Translations under genes and position numbers: made by a program
Origin: CAZFQG01 sp964520785
Lineage (GTDB): Bacteria > Planctomycetota > Planctomycetia > Pirellulales > Thermoguttaceae
Direction: 5' to 3'
NCBI GenBank assembly: GCA_964520785.1
Contig: CAZFQG010000006.1
Location: forward strand, 1 to 64,000
DNA: 64,000 bases
Shown: positions 1-7,809 of the stretch, one piece after another
How positions within the stretch are numbered: position 1 is the first letter of the stretch
How the letters are laid out: each line of letters starts with the position of its first letter
The notes under the pieces: generated by a model
The model's input: the letters and a program-made list of their open reading frames with translations, nothing else
What the model was told of the DNA's origin: nothing
The model's database searches: none

Positions 1-1
1 T

Positions 2-2419
2 TACGCGACAAGGGACGGTGAATTCGGCGACTACTGGAAGGTCGTTCCATTCAACAAAGCCAAGCTTTGCATTTATTTCCCGGCTGACAAGGAGACCACC
101 AACCTCCGCTTTCACATCAACGCCCCGTTTGCCGCGACCATTGGTCGTGACAGCATACCTTACCACTCGGAGGAGAACCGTCGGCTCCGCGATCAACTGG
201 TCCGCCTGCTTCAGAAGTCCCTGCCGCAACTCCGCGACGCAGGTCTGTTGGATGACGGCTTCCTTGCAGCCCTGCCAGGGAGCTACGGCGAGTTGGAGGA
301 ATTCTATGCCCCGTTTGTTACTGGCCTGAAGAACGCATTCCAAATGCAACCCCTACTCCCTACCAGAGGCGGCGAGTTCCATACTTCCACCGGACTCTAT
401 ACGCCCGCCCGCAGCGAGTTCACCGATGTGCTTTCTGATGCGGATCTGCGGTTCCTTTCCGACAGCCCCGACGCGTGCTGGGCGAAGCTCCCCTTCGATT
501 CGCGAGCCAGATACTTCCTTCGTCACGTCCTGGAAATCCCGGAATGGGGGCCGGAAGCTCTAATCGACGCGATTCGCGCCCGTTGGAACTCGACAGTGGC
601 ACCAGACTCACCGGCTGGCAAGATGCTCCTTGATCGTGATCCACATTGGTTGAGGCAATTCTATCGCCTTGTGGCACAATGCAAGAGACAAGACCTCTAT
701 GTGGAGCATTGTGCCATCATTCGAGGTGACGACGGACGGCTCCACATGCCCCGCGAAATCTTCTTGGCGCCCGAGGGTCTCGAAAACCGCGACTTCTCGG
801 GATTACAGCTTGTCGATCCGCCTCTCGTTGTCGATACTTCGGACGGGAAGAAATCCATGTCCGATGTCCTCTTTGACATCGGCGTGCAGCGGGCAAACGA
901 GCAGGCGGTCGTCAAGGCAACGCTGAATCGGCACTACCGGGATTCCGACACCGAAATCCCCGACAAAGAACACTTGCGGCACATGAGGATGTTCGTGGAA
1001 TATTGGAAGGACCACCGACACGATGTCGTCCTCTTCAAGAGTAAAGCCGTCTTTCGTACGGCGGCCGACGACGGCTTTCACAAGGCGGACGATGTGATTC
1101 TCGACGCGGTTGATTGGAAAACCGGCGTGCGTCCTCTTCTGCATTCGAGTCGTCTTCAAAGACTTCCCTGGCCCGGGTATGTTGACGCCGGCATTCAGAT
1201 ACAGGAGTTTGTGAAGGCGTTGGAAGGAAGAGCGGATCTCGGAATCGAGCGGCTCAAAACCGTTGAATACAATCCGGATTTGCATGTCTTCGTTACCAGA
1301 GGCACGAACGCCACGCAAATAGACTACGTATTGCCGACCGCATTGTTTCCCAGAATGGGGGTCTATAAGCGACTTGCTTCCGTACGCTCGGATAACTTCG
1401 ACCCGACCCTACCGGACGAATGCGAGTGGAGCCAGGATAAAGCCAAGTATGTATGGACCATGATGAATCGCGCCGACGAAGGGATCTTTAAGGCCCAGTA
1501 CGGGAAGACGAGACCAAGGTCAGCAGACTCCACCCTCATCAACTTCCTTCGCGAATACGCGTGGCTTCCGGATAGACGAGGTGCATTCCACCGGCCTTGC
1601 GATTTGGATGAAAACACGTTACATCCCGATTTCAAAGTTCAGGACCGTAACGGATGGCTGAAGAAGGTCGAATTTGGGACGCTACCCGAGGATGGAAACG
1701 CCGCCGAGGAGGAAAACTGGGAAAAGGTGGAACGGGCCATTAGACGGAAGACAGGGAAGGACTACTCCGAGCTTCTGGAGGCGTTCGAGTTTCAACAGCG
1801 GCTGAAGGAAGCCGGATTGACTACCGAAGAGCTTCGGGAACTGGCGGACGAACGAAAGAGGGCATCCGAAGCGGCGACGCCTTCCAGTATCGCGCCCAAC
1901 CCGGAACGTCGCATGGAAAAGTCGGCCGAGAGGGCGGAAGAGGCGCCGAAGAAGGAGTATGTCGCCCGGGAGAGGAGCGTACGGGTGAATCAGCCGACCA
2001 CGCGGACGGACCGCCGGACGTATTTGGGGCAGCAGTATCGCACGGAAGATGACGAAATCTTCTGTCAATTGTGTTGGGAACCGTTGCGAACGTGTTCGTT
2101 CGCGATGCGTAATGGAGAACCCTATTTCGAGGCGGTGGAGGCGTTTTCGACTTCCGGGAAGGACTTCACAGAGAACTCCCTGTTGCTGTGCCCCCTTTGT
2201 GCGGCCAAGTACAAGGTGCTGATTAAGAACGACGAAAACCACGGCCACCCGAAAAGCATCCGCGAAACCCTGCTTTCCACCGACCCGCGAACGGTCGACG
2301 AATCTCAGTTGCGGATTCCGTTAGATCTCAACGGCAGCCCGGCGGAATTGCGATTCGTCCAACGTCACTGGATCGACCTTCGGGCGGCGATTGGGAGTGA
2401 GGTGGAGGAGCCTGTCTAA
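2..2419 (+). CDS. Large sacsin/HSP90-like ATPase-family defence protein, C-terminal part
   Basis: The frame is open from the first base, so the N-terminus lies outside the window; about 805 residues are visible. The segment near the edge (IPYHSEENRRLRDQL) and the long divergent body resemble the region after the GHKL-type nucleotide-binding domain of sacsin-like proteins often found in defence islands; that domain itself would be upstream. Near the C-terminus a CQLC...CPLC pair suggests a zinc-binding module, preceded by a charged, probably coiled linker rich in E, K and R. It is followed by a non-coding gap and then a helicase fragment in the same direction, so it may have belonged to the same older defence locus. 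Family assignment is from pattern memory and is moderate; the presence of a coding gene is certain. Confidence 0.6.
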   Translation, partial: YATRDGEFGDYWKVVPFNKAKLCIYFPADKETTNLRFHINAPFAATIGRDSIPYHSEENRRLRDQLVRLLQKSLPQLRDAGLLDDGFLAALPGSYGELEEFYAPFVTGLKNAFQMQPLLPTRGGEFHTSTGLYTPARSEFTDVLSDADLRFLSDSPDACWAKLPFDSRARYFLRHVLEIPEWGPEALIDAIRARWNSTVAPDSPAGKMLLDRDPHWLRQFYRLVAQCKRQDLYVEHCAIIRGDDGRLHMPREIFLAPEGLENRDFSGLQLVDPPLVVDTSDGKKSMSDVLFDIGVQRANEQAVVKATLNRHYRDSDTEIPDKEHLRHMRMFVEYWKDHRHDVVLFKSKAVFRTAADDGFHKADDVILDAVDWKTGVRPLLHSSRLQRLPWPGYVDAGIQIQEFVKALEGRADLGIERLKTVEYNPDLHVFVTRGTNATQIDYVLPTALFPRMGVYKRLASVRSDNFDPTLPDECEWSQDKAKYVWTMMNRADEGIFKAQYGKTRPRSADSTLINFLREYAWLPDRRGAFHRPCDLDENTLHPDFKVQDRNGWLKKVEFGTLPEDGNAAEEENWEKVERAIRRKTGKDYSELLEAFEFQQRLKEAGLTTEELRELADERKRASEAATPSSIAPNPERRMEKSAERAEEAPKKEYVARERSVRVNQPTTRTDRRTYLGQQYRTEDDEIFCQLCWEPLRTCSFAMRNGEPYFEAVEAFSTSGKDFTENSLLLCPLCAAKYKVLIKNDENHGHPKSIRETLLSTDPRTVDESQLRIPLDLNGSPAELRFVQRHWIDLRAAIGSEVEEPV

Positions 2420-2581
2420 TCACCAAATCCCTTCAAAACTGTGAATCAATCTCGAATAGCCTCCATTCGTGGTCAGGTACTCAAGAAGGGAAAACGCTCT
2501 TGGAGGCGAAATGTCAATATCGGCAGCACCACTTGCATAGATTTCAAAACGTGTGCTGTTCGCAATCGCACGATTCTCCAT
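2420..2581 (-). pseudogene. Short C-terminal coding remnant (opposite strand)
   Basis: On the minus strand a frame closed by a TAA upstream near 2670 runs into a TGA at 2420-2422. From an ATG at 2581 it encodes 53 residues, and upstream of that ATG the same frame still reads protein-like sequence (PWEPTGRARFRRFLKKKLAY). The composition (SPPRAFSLLEYLTTNGGYS) looks like the folded C-terminus of a real protein rather than random sequence. No start signal is visible and the preceding 5' sequence is in another frame, so I read it as a remnant. It ends directly against the 3' end of the preceding + strand gene. I do not recognise the family. Confidence 0.35.
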
Positions 2582-2843
2582 CAATCCGCAATGGTAGGCT
2601 AGTTTCTTCTTGAGAAACCGTCGGAACCTTGCCCGACCGGTTGGTTCCCAAGGCCGTCGCGCGTTGGTAGATTACGGTGTTTGCCTGATTGAGGCCGTCG
2701 CGAAACTGGGATTCGCGGCGAGCGGCCCGCGCGGTATCCTGGGTAAACAAAGGCCCCTTTACCGAAAATCCCGGTCTTTCCCGTGAAATCCCGCGATTTC
2801 GCTCAACTTACTCCAAGACCGCCCCAGGGCGGAGCAAGCCGTC
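2582..2843. other. Gap without an intact gene
   Basis: This stretch separates the sacsin-like gene from the helicase fragment. It contains the degraded 5' part of the minus-strand remnant and no convincing ORF on the plus strand. A purine-rich GGAG about 10 bases before the ATG at 2844 could serve as ribosome binding site for the helicase fragment. Confidence 0.5.
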
Positions 2844-3290
2844 ATGTCCATTGCAGCCGAGAAGCGTACCCCTTCCTCACCACCGCGGCCCGGAATGCTC
2901 GCCATCGTGCGAAAACGCCGCGGGGTGATCAGCGACGTTCGTGAGTACGACGGCGAGGGCGGGCGATACCATTTGCTGCATATCGACTACAAGGACGACC
3001 AGCGGCCGACTTCCGAGGACGTCATCTGGGAATTGGAGCCCTCGACGCGGCTCCTGGAGCCCACCGCGATTCCGCGTTCGGACTCTCGCCCCATGCCGGC
3101 GGACGATTTTGATGCGATGGTCCGGGCGGCGCGGTGGACGGCGATTAGTCCGTACCTCGATCCGGACGGGGAAGGGCCGCTCGACCGGATGCCGGTCAGT
3201 TCTCCTTTTCATGGAGCGATGGAACTGGAGGATTTCCAGCTTGTGCCGCTGCTGAAGGTACTGTCCAAAACCCGAGGGTGCCGGGGCTGA
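2844..3290 (+). pseudogene. SNF2-family helicase N-terminal fragment (DrmD-like), truncated
   Basis: The 148-residue product starts with a GMLAIVRKRRGVISDV type N-terminal module and continues through PMPADDFDAMVRAARW and SPFHGAMELEDFQLVPLLKV. In the SNF2/DrmD-like helicases of defence islands this Q-motif-like stretch is followed at once by the DDVGLGKT Walker A block. Here the frame changes to unrelated residues (LSKTRGCRG) and stops, so the whole ATPase is missing. A full protein would be roughly 900-1,100 residues. The product can have no helicase activity. The left part is well preserved, so truncation looks recent. DISARM DrmD or a closely related SNF2 protein is the best guess; the truncation is directly visible, the family name is inference. 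Confidence 0.7.
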
Positions 3291-3385
3291 TGGGGACTGC
3301 GAAGGTCCACCAAGACGGCACCCCCTCGTACTGGGGATACATTTGGCTTCTGCAGTTAGCCGTTGACGGGGACTGACAGTGGCAA

Positions 3386-3414
3386 TTGCATATCCGCGTC
3401 TATACGGGTACACT
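3386..3414 (+). promoter_or_regulatory. Candidate sigma-70 promoter for the BREX region
   Basis: TTGCAT at 3386-3391 and TACACT at 3409-3414 are separated by 17 bases, a fair -35/-10 pair. It lies about 110 bases before the ATG at 3523 and is the only plausible promoter seen between the helicase fragment and the BREX operon. Not proven. Confidence 0.35.
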
Positions 3415-3522
3415 TGTAGATTCCGTATTTGCTGTTGCCTCAGAACCCGCTCGGGGCGGGGCATGTTCAGGAAATTATTCGCGGTTTGTATTTATTTCTC
3501 GGGCCTGGAGGTCAGGACACGG

Positions 3523-4020
3523 ATGACGTTAACGCCTTTTCCTGTATCGCTCCGTCTGCGCTCAGATGCAAGGAGTGTTCGCACCAGCCGTACACTGAGG
3601 TTGGCCGAACCGAAGCTTGTACTCGGCGGCGTCGACGCGAAGGCTCAGGCTGAGGACTACGCGCCTGCGATCATTGAAGAGAATGTCCCGGGTAAGCTGC
3701 CGGCCCGAACGACCTGGCAGCGTTTCGCGAAGAGACTGACGGAACTCTACGCACTGGATCCCGGTTGCACTCGCTTTCGCCTGCTACGCCATTTCTGGCC
3801 GGCGGGTTCGTCCAGCCGGCCGATGCTTGGGTTCCTCCTGGCGGCGGCACGCCACGCCCTGTTGCGTGAAACGATGCCGTTCGTCGTGGGCATCAAACTG
3901 AATGAGCCGGTCACGACCGAGATTGTCAGCGAACATCTGAGCCACCAGTACCCCAAGCGATTCGCACTGACGACGCTCCGCTCGACTTTCCTCACCCATG
4001 AACGGAGGTCGGCGGCATGA
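3523..4020 (+). CDS. BrxA-like (DUF1819-type) protein, probably shortened at the C-terminus
   Basis: The start at 3523 is chosen because GGAGGT lies 10 bases upstream; it gives 165 residues. The body (LAEPKLVLGGVDAKA, AIIEENVPGKLPARTTWQRF, LTELYALDP, FRLLRHFWP, RPMLGFLLAAARHALL) resembles the small all-helical BrxA-like proteins that precede BREX genes. In relatives as I recall them, the segment after RFALTTLRST goes on through a conserved SSW-x-Q-x-G-type ending; here it is replaced by FLTHERRSAA and a stop. The stop overlaps the next start (ATGA). So this may be a decayed first gene joined to a BREX-4 operon, or a divergent complete protein. BrxA function is poorly known; nucleic-acid binding has been reported for the family. 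Family call is tentative. Confidence 0.5.
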   Translation: MTLTPFPVSLRLRSDARSVRTSRTLRLAEPKLVLGGVDAKAQAEDYAPAIIEENVPGKLPARTTWQRFAKRLTELYALDPGCTRFRLLRHFWPAGSSSRPMLGFLLAAARHALLRETMPFVVGIKLNEPVTTEIVSEHLSHQYPKRFALTTLRSTFLTHERRSAA

Positions 4021-5435
4021 CGACTGCGGAACTTCTGAACGCGTTAGCGCGGGAATGCCCAGACGGTGTGTCGTTCGATCCGATGGCACTGCGGCTGCTG
4101 CGACAGAAAGTCCCGCTTGAGGATTTGCAGATCGAAGACCTGAAAGCCGGGATGTTCCAACGGGTGGACGGGCGCTGGTTCTCCGGCGACATGATCTCGG
4201 ACTTTGAGACGCGGGTGGCATTTCAAGATCGGGCGCAGGATTGGGTGATGGAACATGGCTGTTTTTCGGTCGAAAGGCTCATGGAACGCTTTCGTGGCGT
4301 TCTCCGCCACATCGCCACGCCGGAGGATTGCGCGAGGCTCCTGCGGTATCTCGGATTCACGGTGGAGGGTATGCGGGAAAAGGGCGGCCTTTTCTGTGTC
4401 GAAGGAGATTGGAAAACGAAGTTGGCGGAGTTGGAGAACGAGTTGGCCACACGGCTAGAAGAAGCGGGCGGCACATTGCCGTTGCATGAGATCGAAGAGG
4501 CGATGCCGCACTTGACTGCCGAGGCGTTGGAATCTGTTCGAGCGCAATTTCTGCCGGATGTGCATTTTACTGAAATCGGCGGGGTGCCCTGCTGGCGCAG
4601 TGCAGACGCGATCCCTCTGCCGGAAGATTTCGCGGAGAAATTGACAAATGCCGTCGATACGCTGGTTGCGCTAAAAGAGAAAGTGTCGGCTGCAAATCTT
4701 GAATTCGCGTTGAATCTGTGCTACTGCATCCATTTCCGCGTAGAATTCGCCCTGCCGGATAACGGAGCCTTCATGCGCGTCTGTGCGAAACACTACCAGG
4801 GCGAGGAAGATGCCTTTCCGAATACGAAGAAATCCCGCGCAAGAGCCCATGATTTGTCCGTGCCGCCGGGCGTGCGTGTGCGAAGTCCGAACACACGCTT
4901 CCGCAACCTTGGTGTGCCGATTGGCGCAAAACTGGTTTTCGTAAAGGACAGTCAGGTCACTTGCACCGTGCTGGATGACTCCAATCACGTGGAATACGAT
5001 GGCAAGGCGTGGAAGATTTCGCCATTGGCTAAACACTTGTTGGGCTCTAACGTGAATGGATTTGCCTACTTCAACTACGAGGGGGAGACTCTGTGGGATC
5101 GGCGTTTGCGACTGGAGCGGGAGGGCAAGCAGGAAGAGCTTCAGACAGAGGAAACACCGCCGTCTGCTGCGGTGATGGAGCAGGAAAGTGGCATCATAGG
5201 CTTGGTCGGACGGCCGCTATCACCGGCAACATGGCGCGCGTTCAAGAGTGACGGCACCAGCTCGCGCGTCTCGGAGTGGGCGCGACGCGTTGAGAGAGGA
5301 GAGAGTGTCGAGGAAATTGCCCGGGAGTCTGGGTACTCGGTTTCAACGGTGAAGCTCCAGATTGCTAATCGACATCGCTATTTCAAGGTCTGCGAGATTA
5401 ACAGAATCGTGCCTGAGGCCGGGACGGATGTATAG
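4017..5435 (+). CDS. Unrecognised 472-aa DNA-binding-like protein heading the BREX-4 operon
   Basis: A good ribosome binding site (GGAGGT at 4003-4008) precedes the ATG, which overlaps the preceding stop by ATGA. The first 200 residues look like tandem winged-helix units (FSVERLMERFRGVLRHI, LPLHEIEEAMPHLT). Residues about 283-365 resemble the small DUF4357-type module found at the end of restriction and defence proteins (RFRNLGVPIGAKLVFVKDS, LAKHLLGSNVNGF, EGETLWDRR). The C-terminus ends with a helix-turn-helix pattern (SVEEIARESGYSVSTVKLQI). Its stop overlaps brxP, so it is probably translated with the BREX genes. It could be a DNA-recognition subunit or an autoregulator; I cannot decide. 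No WYL-type BrxR regulator is seen nearby, which leaves this as the best regulatory candidate. Confidence 0.6.
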   Translation: MTTAELLNALARECPDGVSFDPMALRLLRQKVPLEDLQIEDLKAGMFQRVDGRWFSGDMISDFETRVAFQDRAQDWVMEHGCFSVERLMERFRGVLRHIATPEDCARLLRYLGFTVEGMREKGGLFCVEGDWKTKLAELENELATRLEEAGGTLPLHEIEEAMPHLTAEALESVRAQFLPDVHFTEIGGVPCWRSADAIPLPEDFAEKLTNAVDTLVALKEKVSAANLEFALNLCYCIHFRVEFALPDNGAFMRVCAKHYQGEEDAFPNTKKSRARAHDLSVPPGVRVRSPNTRFRNLGVPIGAKLVFVKDSQVTCTVLDDSNHVEYDGKAWKISPLAKHLLGSNVNGFAYFNYEGETLWDRRLRLEREGKQEELQTEETPPSAAVMEQESGIIGLVGRPLSPATWRAFKSDGTSSRVSEWARRVERGESVEEIARESGYSVSTVKLQIANRHRYFKVCEINRIVPEAGTDV

Positions 5436-7785
5436 TTACGAGTGGGATAAACGAACGGGCGGATATCGCCTGACCGCGCAGACAGGGACATTCGTGGCGA
5501 GCGAAATCCGCCCTGTCTTCGCGGAGGAACTGGCGCTCACGGGGCTGGCGACGCGGTTGGCGTTCGATTCGGCGGAGCGGCGGCCGCTCCTCTGGGCGAA
5601 GCAGAACGTGTATCTGTATCGCGGCGAAGAAATCGCGAGATTTAATAAGACGAGCTACGGCAAGCCGCCGGACATCGAATGGAAGGGTGTGTTCTGCCGG
5701 GACCACAACTCGCACGAAGGCGCGAAGACACAAAGAAGAGTGAAGCTGGCTCCGGTTGATGTCGGCGCGATGGTGGTGAAGAACCGTGGCATCATGACCG
5801 CGCTGGTGGCCGACACGCTCAAGCGCATCAAGGAGATGTACGACGCCTACGCGCGAAAATGCGACACAGTCTATATCGGCTTCAGCGGTGGCAAGGACTC
5901 GGTGGTTCTGCTCGACCTTTGCCACAAGGTTCTTCCGCTGGACGTGCCTGTCGTGTTCAGCGACACGGACATGGAACTGCCGGACACCTACCACGTCTGG
6001 GATGAAATCCAAAGCCGTTACGAAGGCCGCCCGTTTTTGAAAGTCTCCGCCAAGAACCCCGCGTTGGAGAACTGGCGGCTCTTCGGCCCTCCATCGCAAG
6101 TGTTGCGTTGGTGCTGTTCGGTCCACAAGAGCGCACCCGCGATTTTGGCACTCAAAGAAAGGCTCTGCAGGAGGTCAATCAAGACGTTGGCATTTGTCGG
6201 GGTGCGCGGGGAAGAGAGTGTACGGCGCCTAGAATACGACGATATTGGCGATGGATTCAAAAGTCAGTCGCAGGTGAACGCCATGCCGATCTTGGCGTGG
6301 TCCGCGCATGAACTGTGGCTCTATATTTTCGAGCATGAACTGATTATAAATGAGGCATACCGCAAAGGGTTGCCTCGTGTCGGGTGCCTGATGTGTCCGA
6401 TGTCGACTGACCGACAGAATGATCTGATTCGCATGAGTTACCGCGAGGTGGTTGAACCGTTTGCTGTCGCCGTCCGTGAAGCGATAGACCGAGAGTTTTC
6501 TTCCCAGGAAGACGAAGATGCGTTCGTCTACGAAGGCGGATGGTATGCTCGGAAGAGCGGCGTGTCGTTGAAGCAAGTCCTTGCTGAACCAGGCGTGGAA
6601 CGTAAGGGCGACCGTATAGTCTGTGAATTTCCGATTGAAATACAGTCGCGATTGAAGGAATGGCTCAAAGCGATTGGAAACATTGACGGTGCGCAGATGT
6701 CATTCCGTAAGGACGGACAGCGAGGATTGCTCGAATGTGTATGGACAAACGGAAAGGCCGACAGGCTCGCATCCAAGTGGCTAGCATACGCCGTTCATAA
6801 GGCTATTGCGTGCGTGGGATGTAATGTGTGCGAGGCCGAATGCCCGACGGGCGCGTTGCGGTTGGAGAAAGACACCGGTAGCGGCGGAGCGACGATTTGC
6901 ATTGACGAAGCAGCCTGCGTTCATTGCATGAAGTGCTACGCGCCTGATGAAGGATGTTGGCGGTATTTCTCAAGAAGATACACAGGAGCAAAGACGATGA
7001 ACATAAGCGGTATCAACAAGTACATGACCTTTGGACTGAAACCGGAATGGATTGAAATTCTTGCAAAAGAGGGTGTGCATTTTCGTCAGACGAGTGCGCT
7101 GGGTAACCGGATGGTCCCGGCAGCAGTAACGTGGTTTCGCGAGGCATCGTTGATTGAAGACTCAACCGCCATAGCCACAACGAGGCTCTTGGAAGTTGGC
7201 AAGCAGCGTGGTTTCAGCGACTTGTTGTTCTGGCATTTGTTGTGGATCCGTCTGGCGAATACCTCCCCGCTTGTGAAGTGGTATGTCTGTAATACAGATT
7301 TTGAAGTCGGATATCCAATGAAGCGGATTGATGAAAGGCTCGCCCAATCCGTTGGGTCGGCATCAGTAAGGAAGGGCGCGTTGCAGTCGCTTTGCCAACT
7401 GGTTAAAGCTTCTCCGCTTGGCGAAGGAGACGGGGCGATGATTGAAGTCGAAATGAAGGGCAGAGCCGTTGAACAACTCACGCGCCGGTCGCGTCCGGTC
7501 GAGCCGCTGGCAGTGTTGTACGGACTCTATGTCATGGCGGAGAAGTCTGGGCGCAGCGCGTTCACGGTGCGGCAGATGATCGCGGTAGAGGTCGATGGGG
7601 AGATTGTGTCGCCGCTGGCGGCGTTCGGTATCTCGCCGGACGAGTTTAAGAAGCAGTGCATGGGGTTGGCTGCGGTGTATCCCGACTTCATCACGTGCAG
7701 CTTCACGCTGGGACTTGACGAGGTGCGGGTGTTCACGGAAACCAAGAATCGAGATGATGTGGTCGGATTGATTTTGAAAAAGTAG
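5428..7785 (+). CDS. brxP: BrxP: PAPS-reductase-like / ferredoxin / DUF4007 fusion
   Basis: The start at 5428 gives 785 residues; its ATG overlaps the preceding stop by 8 bases and has GAGG upstream. After an N-terminal extension, a PP-loop SGGKDS motif lies at residues 153-158, followed by a PAPS-reductase fold (FSDTDMELPDTY) as in DndC of DNA phosphorothioation systems. Two ferredoxin-type cysteine sets follow: C462, C465, C468, C472 and C497, C500, C503, C510, enough for two iron-sulfur clusters. From about residue 524 a DUF4007-like domain runs to the end. BrxP is the defining gene of BREX type 4. The layout suggests ATP-dependent activation and electron transfer for sulfur chemistry on DNA or another target; that activity is inference. 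Third codon positions look more A/T-rich than in flanking host genes, consistent with transfer. Confidence 0.9.
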   Translation: MYSYEWDKRTGGYRLTAQTGTFVASEIRPVFAEELALTGLATRLAFDSAERRPLLWAKQNVYLYRGEEIARFNKTSYGKPPDIEWKGVFCRDHNSHEGAKTQRRVKLAPVDVGAMVVKNRGIMTALVADTLKRIKEMYDAYARKCDTVYIGFSGGKDSVVLLDLCHKVLPLDVPVVFSDTDMELPDTYHVWDEIQSRYEGRPFLKVSAKNPALENWRLFGPPSQVLRWCCSVHKSAPAILALKERLCRRSIKTLAFVGVRGEESVRRLEYDDIGDGFKSQSQVNAMPILAWSAHELWLYIFEHELIINEAYRKGLPRVGCLMCPMSTDRQNDLIRMSYREVVEPFAVAVREAIDREFSSQEDEDAFVYEGGWYARKSGVSLKQVLAEPGVERKGDRIVCEFPIEIQSRLKEWLKAIGNIDGAQMSFRKDGQRGLLECVWTNGKADRLASKWLAYAVHKAIACVGCNVCEAECPTGALRLEKDTGSGGATICIDEAACVHCMKCYAPDEGCWRYFSRRYTGAKTMNISGINKYMTFGLKPEWIEILAKEGVHFRQTSALGNRMVPAAVTWFREASLIEDSTAIATTRLLEVGKQRGFSDLLFWHLLWIRLANTSPLVKWYVCNTDFEVGYPMKRIDERLAQSVGSASVRKGALQSLCQLVKASPLGEGDGAMIEVEMKGRAVEQLTRRSRPVEPLAVLYGLYVMAEKSGRSAFTVRQMIAVEVDGEIVSPLAAFGISPDEFKKQCMGLAAVYPDFITCSFTLGLDEVRVFTETKNRDDVVGLILKK

Positions 7786-7809
7786 CCTACAACAGGGGGA
7801 TTGAAAGAG

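Noticed and set aside
803..1318. Long minus-strand frame inside the first gene
   Set aside because: Shadow of the plus-strand gene; no ribosome site and unlikely composition.
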